DNA of 64,000 bases, from positions 22,426,501 to 22,490,500 of the forward strand of contig JAYKKT010000089.1 in NCBI GenBank assembly GCA_036023115.1, in the 5' to 3' direction. The notes beneath the pieces were generated by a model. That model worked only from the letters and a program-made list of their open reading frames with translations. It searched no databases and was not told the origin of the DNA. Position 1 is the first letter of the stretch. The number at the start of each line of letters is the position of its first letter. The position numbers and the translations under genes were made by a program. Origin of the DNA: Brasenia schreberi (Eukaryota > Streptophyta > Magnoliopsida > Nymphaeales > Cabombaceae). Below, in pieces: positions 56,326 to 64,000 of this stretch.

Positions 56326-59300
56326 CAGTGTTGTCTGACGTGTATCGTATCGTGTATCGCTGGGCTCCACGATACGGACGTATCGTATCGTATTGTACTT
56401 TAATATTAAAATAATACAAAAATAATTAAAAATCAATAAAAATGAGTAAAAATGCGAAACAAAATCGAAAAAAATCAGGAAAAATCTGGTAATTGCTTTA
56501 AATTCATATATTGTAAGTTTAGTACAGATTGAGCATTCAACATTGAACAATTGCATCTCAATTTACATATTTTGAATTCAAAAAATGAAATACACATTAC
56601 AGACACAGTCACATTTTACAAATTGTAATCAGGATCATCAACTAAATAATCTTCATCTTCTCCTTGTTGCAGATCCTCATCATCATAATCAGCAACACCT
56701 TCTTCTTGAAAATCAAATTTTCATCTCCTTGATATTGTTGTTGCGCTCCTTCCAAATTAATCCAAGCAACGTCTTCCTCAGTTAGGAGGGCATTTTCTTC
56801 AGTGTCTTCCATAACCCAATCTTCTAATATATCAAAATTATCAAAACTTATTGGATCGAAGTGACTTTCTTCTCTATTTACTTTTTTTAATTGCCTACGA
56901 CAAAGATAAACAATTAGTAAATAATATTAACAATTGAAGACTGAAGTTAAACTATATTGAATTAAAAATTTGAAAGTAATACAACATTACCTTTCACGAA
57001 GGCGCATGTTACAACGAATATAAACTAAATCATTTAGTCTTTTGTGTTCCAACCTGTTGCGCTTCTTTGTATGGATGTGTTCAAAAACACTCCAATTTCT
57101 TTCACAACCTGTTGTACTACAGGTTTGGCTTAAGACTCTCACTGTAAAATCTTTAAGGTTTGGACAATCAGTTCCAAACCTGTTCCACCAAACATCTGTA
57201 GAAAAAGACAAACATTATAGACATAATCCACAGTAATGTAAGATGAAACTTAAATATGAAAATAAACAATTTACCTGAACGCATCGTACTGCGGTTGCGA
57301 ATTGCAATAGGCAAACCCATCAAGTGAAGAGCATTATCATATATCTCCATCTCTCGATGTATCGCATCTGCTATGCTCTCATCAGGGACTAATCTGTCGA
57401 TGCATTCAATGATTCCTCGATTAACCTCACCATCCCTTTTGAAGGTTGCTGAGTACCTCAATGATAGGTTTAGATAGTAGGCTGCTGCATGAATAGGTTG
57501 ATGCAATTGTTTATTCCATCTACTATCAATTATTTTCCACACGGGCACATAATCTCTTTTTTTTCCATTAAAGTTATTTCTGATTGCTTTTTTGCCCTAT
57601 CCATGGCTTCATAAAGGTAGCCCATAGATGGTTTCTCCTCGTTGTCAGCCAATCTCAAAACTTTCACTAAAGGACAAGTAATTTTCAATAATCTGATACA
57701 TGCATTCCAAAATGAACTTCTAAAAACCGTTTCTGCAATCTCATTTAACTTTCTGTTCCTTCTGTTTTGAGGCAACTCTACAAATTGTTGCCACTCATCT
57801 GAGGAGAACATTCTCTTTAAAGTTTGCTTTTGTCTCACAATACTCTGTACAGATAAGAAGTTTGTTGCAAACTAAGTTGCAGCTGTGCGAAGAAGCTCTG
57901 CACCTTTTGTGTATCTCCTCATCATACACAAAACAAATGATGGTTGTAAATGAATTTTATAATATCTTGGCAACACTCAGTTGCTGCCTTTATTTCATCC
58001 ATCTCACCAATGTCCTCGAGGATGAGATCTAAACAATGGGCTGCACATGGTGTCCAGTAGAAAGTCCCATAAATATCAGCTAACTCATTTCCAACTGCTT
58101 TGTAGTTAGCTGCATTATCTGTAATCAATTGGACTACATTTTCTAGCCCAACCTCCTGTATAACCTTATCAAATTCCTCTTGTAGGATCTCTGCAGTGTG
58201 CCTCTCCTCTGACATATCTAAAGATCTCAAAAACATGAGTCCTTTACGACAATATACAAGAAAGTTTAGCAATATCCTTTCTCGCCTATCGGTCCATCTA
58301 TCTGCCATGATAATGCATCCTGTTTCCTTCCACGATTGCCTCAAAGTCGAACAATATTGCTACACTTCAATCACGGTATGATCTAATATCTTCCCTCTCA
58401 ACTTCTGATAAGAGGGCATCCTGTATCCTGGACCAATGTTAGCAATTACATCTGCCATTGCTTGAAAATGAAAACTTTTTGCTGCATTAAATGGAATGCA
58501 TGCATCATAAAACCATCTTTCCACTACAAGGTCTGCTTGATCATGCAGTTATTCTAAAGCCATAACAGCACGAATTCCTGGCTGAGCACCAGGTGTAGTA
58601 GAAGGAGGAAAGAACGAATGTATGCTAGAAGAAGAAGCTCTTCCTCTACTCCTTCCTGAACTTCCTCTTCTGCCACCTCCAAAGTCTTTAGCTGCAACCC
58701 TCTTTTCCCTGCTAGGTGCTCGCGAACTGCTACTACCAATATTTGTTCTAGCATCTGAAGGCAAACTATCAGTGAATCCAATTCCAGTGGCAGTAGCATC
58801 ATCAACTTCTTCACACATCTGAAAATCATCCTTTTGTTGTCTCCTTTCCTGTATGCTCTCAATCATCTGCAAGCATTGCCATTTAATACCTTCTGGCACA
58901 CTTCTAACTCTGCCTGTGCATGGAGCAACTTCTTTCCTGGTTCCTGCTAGGTGGTGTTTCAACCTTGAAATTCCACCACTAACCACCTTTTCACAAAATA
59001 AGCATCTGATTTTTAACCTTGAACCCTCAACTGGTATACCCCACTGCCATGCCGGATCATCAGACTTTGAATGAGAGTCTCTACCACCCCTTCCTACCAT
59101 CTCAATGGAGTACTTTAATTCAAACAAAAACCTGAAAATAAAAGCACTTCGTAAATCCCCCAATCTTCAAATAACACTCAAATCGAGTGTCTCCCACTTC
59201 ATGAATGCAATAAAAATCGTATACACACACTTAATAACTTCATATTTTATTATTAAAAAAAAACCTGAAATAACACAAAAAAAATAAATATAAAGGAAAA

Positions 59301-59635
59301 AAATAGAAAAAACATTAAAAATATACCAAAATCCGAGTTTGGAGGCTTGCACGAACACCGTAAAGCACGATTTTGGAGCTTTGAACACTAAAGAGGCGAA
59401 AACCGGCTCTTAGGGAGCTTGAGGAACCCAAGAGGAGAGAGAAAACCCACGAAAAATCGCTGGTTTCAGTCGGCCCAGGACCCTTTATAAGGGTCATAGG
59501 GCGTATTACCCGTATCGTGCGATACGCCCGCACCTGCGATACGGGCCCCTGTATCATATCGTGGTGGCCCACGATACGATACGTATTACACCGTATCATA
59601 TCGTGACGGCTCACGATACGATACAGACAACACTG
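56326..59635 (-). mobile_element. hAT2 transposon with intact TIRs and perfect 8-bp TSD
   Basis: Ends CAGTGTTGTC (56326) and GACAACACTG (59635). TSD CTTTTCAC at 56318-56325 and 59636-59643. Subterminal regions on both sides are dense in the palindromic ATACGAT/ATCGTAT motif. Length 3,310 bp. Transposase remnant on the minus strand. Confidence 0.92.
56616..59100 (-). pseudogene. hAT2 transposase
   Basis: Start MVGRGGRDSHSKSDDPAWQW at 59100. BED zinc finger: IRCLFCEKVVSGGISRLKHH. Then a Ser/Arg-rich linker, IMADRWTDRRERILLNFLVY, VVQLITDNAANYKAVGNELA, TPCAAHCLDLILEDIG, and the dimerisation region TTGCERNWSVFEHIHTKKRN. Introns with GT-AG borders are visible near 57201-57275 and after LRER near 56990. 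An acidic C-terminus ends at 56616. Stops near 58549 and 58360, a frameshift near 57925 and a further stop show that it is inactive. Confidence 0.88.
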
Positions 59636-59643
59636 CTTTTCAC

Positions 59644-60540
59644 CATAAGTTTCACAGTGTGGCTGATTTCTCAAACCAATATGGCGAGGGAAGCACATAT
59701 TCTCTTCTATAGATCAATGTTAATAATTCATAATAGACAAAAACTACTATAGCGTATTTGCTATAGCGAGCGTCCCTCCATGGTGTTGTTAGCGTACAAT
59801 ACTTAATTTGGGTCGGGTCGATCTAATATCCATTGGATTGACCCGAACCAAAAAACATAAAACACACTAGGTTTTGATGTGCGTCGGCCTCTGCATCTCC
59901 CCTCTCTCTCCTGCCTCTTGTATCTGCAGTTGCGTGTGCTCTCTCTGCCACCACCAACGAGCAGCGTCCACTAACGCCCACCACTTTCGCTTTCCATTGT
60001 CTTCCTTTGCCACAAGTAAGCTCTCTCTCCCTTTCTGTCTGTTTCTCTGCTTACACCTTCCGCCGCCTTCTCTCTCGTGTATTCTCTCTTTCTTTGCCTT
60101 CCTCCGCCGTAGGTAAGCTCTCTCTCTCTTTCTCTCTTCTCTCTCTTTCTCTGCCTCTACCTTCTACCGCCTTCTCTCTCTTAACTTTTCTTCAAACCAC
60201 TACTAGATTGGGATTTACTTTCATTTGATACTCTCTCCAAGTGCTCAGTGCCTTATATTAATAACATCATGATGTATAATTTTTATTATTAAATATTTTA
60301 AACCTCACGTTGGTTGTTATCTTTGATGAGAATGATTATCTTGATAATCGTTTAGCAGATTGTTACTCATGCAGACCATTTTTTGAAGTATAACATTATT
60401 CCTTTGTTAATTCTATATGTATTTGATCTATATTTTACCTTGAAAATGATAGACTAACCTGCCCTTTGTCATTGTAGTTAATCTCAATTGATAATTTCCT
60501 TGATGAGGTTATAACTTATAATTATTGCAGCTCATGTAAG
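59644..60540. other. CT-rich 5'-UTR-like stretch of unknown origin
   Basis: 59750-59785 carries TATAGCG repeats like some plant transposon ends. 59870-60200 is CT-rich with a duplicated CTTCCTYYGCC...AAGCTCTCTCTC unit, similar in style to the leader of hAT1 at 12500-12900. No protein recognised. Copia-10 begins at 60541. Confidence 0.4.
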
Positions 60541-60904
60541 TGTTGGAAATAAAGTTGAATTCCTCTTTATTATTCTTAGTGTTTTAAGTTTGAGTTTAAG
60601 GTCTAAGTTTAAAGTCGTTAGTTTGTATTGGTGACAGGTTTAGTCGTATGTAATTTGGATCTCAATGGATCAAATTTTGATCCATTGGAAATTGGGTTAT
60701 GTTAGTCACTAATTAGGGGTAATTAAGTCTTTTAAGTTAGGTTAGCAATATAAAGTTTGGCTTTGTAATTAGGTTAAGGTAGGAGTAGAAAACGTGAGTG
60801 GCAGGGGGTGGCAGCCAAGGGGGCCGACCTGCGCCATCTTCCTCCTCTAGATGTATTTGCTGTTTTTTATCAAATAAGATGATTTCTGTTGCGTAACTTC
60901 ATCA
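60541..60904 (+). repeat. 5' LTR of copia-10
   Basis: 364 bp, TGTTGGAAAT...AACTTCATCA. Confidence 0.92.
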
Positions 60905-61009
60905 TGGTACCTGAATTTAATTATTATAATAATTTCAATTTGAGTTGTGAAACCTGCTAGAAGGTAAAACACCATCGTATTTCTTTTCTTTTAAGTAAAG
61001 AAATATCTT

Positions 61010-61829
61010 CCATTCCGTTTGAGATTGTTCATTCAGATATTTGGGGTCCTTGTTCTACTATTTCTATGCAGGATATAAGTACTTTGTCTCATTCATTGAT
61101 GATTGTACTAGATTCACTATAATATATCTCATGAAAACTAAAAATGAAGTGAAGAATATTCTTTCAATGTACAGTCAATTTGTACATACTCAGTTCCAGC
61201 GTACCATAAGAGTTTTTCGCAGTGATAATGGGGGTGAGTTTATGTCTCGATCACTTCACTCATATTTTCTAGATCATAGAATTTTGCATCAGACCTCATG
61301 CGCCTATTCTCCTCAACAAAATGGTGTTGCCAAAAGAAAAAGTTGGCATATTCTAGAAGTTGCAAGGACTCTTTTAATTGGATGTAATGCACCAAAATGT
61401 TATTGGGGTGAAGCTGTTTTGACAACAGTTTTTCTTATAAATCGTATGCCAAATAGGGTCCTCAGTGGGAATACTCCATTTCATTCGTTATGTCCTTCCC
61501 AAAAACAATTTCATCTTCTTCCAAGAGTGTTTGGGAGTACATACTTTGTTCATATTCATGAGGGTTTAAGGGATAAACTAGATGCAAGATCGATCAAATG
61601 TATCTTTCGGGTTACTCCTCTACTTAGAAGGGGTACAAGTGTTCTGACTGATCCCATCAGAAGAAAATTGTATGTTACAATGGATGTTACCTTTCATGAA
61701 GATACACCATTTTATAATATGCAAGAAGTTGTTCCATTAGATGTAAAGTCTCCACCTGTGATACCACTTCCACCAGTTGAAATTAAGCCTATACAGGAAG
61801 AGAAAGGGGAAGAGATGATACCCTATTAA
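61010..61829 (+). pseudogene. copia-10 integrase
   Basis: HSDIWGPCS (first Asp, in another frame just before the open part), FRSDNGGEF (second Asp), then QQNGVAKRKSWHI, where the third catalytic residue Glu is Lys. It continues through LLPRVFGSTYFVHIH and MDVTFHEDTPFY to a stop at 61829. It is missing the N-terminal zinc-binding part. Confidence 0.85.
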
Positions 61830-61967
61830 GAAAAGGAGTAACAAGTATATACCAAAGGTGACAGAAAGGCCTTTCTACCACATCAACCGACTACCCTTGA
61901 TCACAATCCTCACCCGGAATCAGATCTAACTCCGACTCAGGTAACCTCTCAGCATTCAGATAGTGAA

Positions 61968-63449
61968 TTGGATGATTTACCTATTGCAATTAGAAAGGGA
62001 AAACGTAAAATTACAAAATACTCATTGGCAAAGATGATATCATATTCTAATTATCCCAGAAAATATCAGTTGTTTGTGATGCATGCACATACTATTCATA
62101 TCCCAAGAACATATGAAGAGAATAAACAGCATCCAGAATGGAAAGCAGCTATGGAAGAGGAAATTGCAGCCCTGGTACGAAACAAGACTTGGGAACTGAC
62201 TAATTTACCTTCTAGAAGAAAGGCAGTGGGATGTAAGTGGGTATTTTTCGTAAAGTATAAAGCTGATGAAAATATAGAAAGATATAAAGCAAGACTAGTA
62301 GCTAAAGGTTACAGCCAATCATATGGCATAGATTACACAGAGACATTTGCTTCAGTGGCAAAGATGAACATTATCAGAATCATTCTAAGTTTGGCAATCA
62401 ATAAAGGATGAAAATTATGGTAGCTGGATGTTAAGAATGCTTTCCTTCAGGGAGATCTTACGAAAGACATTTATATGGACGTACTATCTGGGTATGCTCA
62501 TGAACAAAAGGAGGGCAAGGTATGTAAATTAAAGAAATCAATTTATGGTTTAAAACAATCCCCACGAGCATGGTTTGAAAAATTCAGTGATGGTGTTATA
62601 AATCTGGGCTTTAAGCAGTGTGTTAGTGACCATACACTCTTTATCAAACAAGATCAGAAAACTATTGTGTTATTGGTATATGTTGATGATATTATCATTA
62701 CAGGTGATGATACTGAAGGCATAATCGACCTAAAGAAAAAACTCAACACATTATTTGACTTTAAGGATTTAGAAAGATTACATTACTTCCTGGGAATAGA
62801 AGTTATTTATAAAGATGATTGTTTATTCTTAAGTCAAAGGAAATATATCCTAAACTTACTGAAAGAAACAAAAATGGAGGATTGCCGCATATTCTCTATT
62901 CCTATGGAGATGACCAAGGAAGATAGTGATAAGTCTACAGAACCATATGAGGATGTTGGTAAATACCAAAGATTAGTGGGAAAGTTTATATATGTTACTA
63001 TTACACGACCTGACATCAGCTTTGCAGTTGGATATGTGAGTAGGTGGATGCACTGTCCATCTAGACATCATATGTGCACAATATTTCATATCATCAGGTA
63101 CTTAAAATCCTCAATAACTTATGGCTTACTATATACTCCACATTCATCACTTGATATAAGGATCTACTCAGATGCTGATTGGGCAGGTTCAAGAACAGAT
63201 AGAAAATCAACTTTAGGTTATATAGTATGTTTGGGAAGCAACATCATATCCTGGAAAAGCAAGAAACAATCTGTGGTGGCCAGGTCAAGTGCAGAAGCAG
63301 AGTACCGTGCTATTGCCCTAGGCATGTGTGAAGGTCAATGGATTATATCACTTCTAGAAGAAATTGGGTTTAGAGGAAATACTCCAATTACTTTCTTTAT
63401 TGACATTAGAGCTGCTCTCCAAATAGCTTATAATCATGTCTCAATCTAG
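61968..63449 (+). pseudogene. copia-10 reverse transcriptase and RNase H
   Basis: 61968-62411 gives GCKWVFFVKYKADENIERYK and ARLVAKGYSQSYGIDYTETF. Two stops (after INKG and in KLW*LDVKN) interrupt it. 62475-63449 gives VCKLKKSIYGLKQSPRAWF, the catalytic LLVYVDDIIITGDD, YSDADWAGSRTDRKST and SSAEAEYRAIALGMCEGQWI. A deletion at 63440 removes the FHERTKHIE segment. The last residues before the polypurine tract are out of frame. Confidence 0.88.
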
Positions 63450-63572
63450 TCCATGTACGTTCAGAAGATCAATTAGCAGATATTTTCACTAAACCAGTTT
63501 CAGTCAATAGCCTTTAGAAAGCACTTGCTCAGTTGAGAATTATAAGTCTTCAAGATTCAACTTGAGGGGGCG

Positions 63573-63939
63573 TGTTGGAAATCAAGTTGAATTCCTCTTT
63601 ATTATTCTTAGTGTTTTAAGTTTGAGTTTAAGGTCTAAGTTTAAAGTCTTTGGTTTGTATTGGTGAAAGGTTCAGTCGTATATAATTTGGATCCCAATGG
63701 ATTAGATTCTGATCCATTGGGAATTGAGTTATGTTAGTCACTAATTAGGAGTAATTAAGTCTTTTAAGTTAGGTTAGCAATATAAAGATTGGCTTTATAA
63801 TTAGGTTAAGGTAGGAGTAGAAAACATGAGTGGCAAGGGGCGGCAGCCAAGGGGGACGACCTGTCCCATCTTCCTCCTCTAGATGTATTTGTTGTTTTTT
63901 ATCAAATAAGATGATGATTTCTGTTGCGTAACTTCATCA
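63573..63939 (+). repeat. 3' LTR of copia-10
   Basis: 367 bp, same borders as the 5' LTR, preceded by the polypurine tract. Confidence 0.92.
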
Positions 63940-64000
63940 GTAAGTTGTAACCTACAACTTGTCTATGTCTATCCCATCGTTTTATGCTTCTTTTGTGTAA

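Larger units (their letters stand above)
60541..63939 (+). mobile_element. copia-10, LTR-bounded copia lacking gag and protease
   Basis: 5' LTR 60541-60904, 3' LTR 63573-63939, TSD GTAAG (60536-60540 and 63940-63944), degenerate PBS TGGTACCTGA at 60905, and polypurine tract AACTTGAGGGGGCG at 63559-63572. About 20 differences by eye between LTRs plus a 3-bp indel, near 6%. The interior goes from a short leader directly into integrase. Confidence 0.92.

Noticed and set aside
59874..60228. Open frames in CT-rich DNA
   Set aside because: Low-complexity Leu/Ser runs from CT repeats, no start context or domain.

Overview
The window is plant nuclear DNA, almost certainly from an angiosperm. Evidence is Ty1/copia retrotransposons primed by initiator tRNA-Met, RTE-clade LINEs with (GTT)n tails, hAT transposons with 8-bp target-site duplications (TSDs), a plant-type U2 snRNA copy, and exons of SOQ1, a chloroplast gene. 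I cannot name the species. Everything is read by eye from the sequence, without alignment or database search.

Host gene. Six in-phase exons on the minus strand (55724-55811, 55537-55615, 54295-54352, 54145-54214, 24073-24183, 9591-9686) encode the transmembrane and thioredoxin-like part of SOQ1 (SUPPRESSOR OF QUENCHING 1). They join without stops and have GT-AG borders. The upstream HAD exons should lie right of the window and the NHL exons left of it, so all 64 kb is probably inside one gene. Two internal introns are about 14.4 kb and 30.0 kb and packed with transposons.

Layout. 1-2040: LINE A (-). 2107-7342: two decayed copia elements (+). 7343-8475: NADP-malic enzyme retrocopy (-) next to an LTR end and primer-binding site (PBS). 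9591-9686: SOQ1 exon. 10573-17500: copia-3 (+), split by LINE B (-), itself split by hAT1. 17513-20610: copia-4 (-) with a hAT1-derived insert. 20611-22892: LINE D (+) ending at a hAT2-type terminus. 24073-24183: SOQ1 exon. 25060-26373: copia remnant and a solo LTR. 26598-26933: LINE tail with TSD. 27506-32745: copia-6 (-). 32746-45098: copia-7 (-), split by LINE F (+), which is split by a gene-capturing LTR element at 34680-38702. 45099-47925: copia-8 (-), split by LINE G (-). 47926-52920: copia-9 (-), split by a LINE/U2 snRNA chimera. 53558-53932: another LTR. 54145-55811: four SOQ1 exons. 56326-59635: hAT2 with intact ends. 60541-63939: copia-10 (+) with intact LTRs and TSD.

Most unusual content. 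(1) A non-autonomous LTR element carries fragments resembling at least three, probably four, host genes (PARP2, PRAF/RCC1, an LRR gene, probably DNA polymerase epsilon) and an array of 29-bp hairpin repeats. (2) A 5'-inverted RTE insertion incorporates most of a U2 snRNA, which fits twin priming plus template switching. (3) An intronless NADP-malic enzyme copy sits directly behind an LTR end and PBS. (4) SOQ1 keeps an open frame across introns of 14 and 30 kb.
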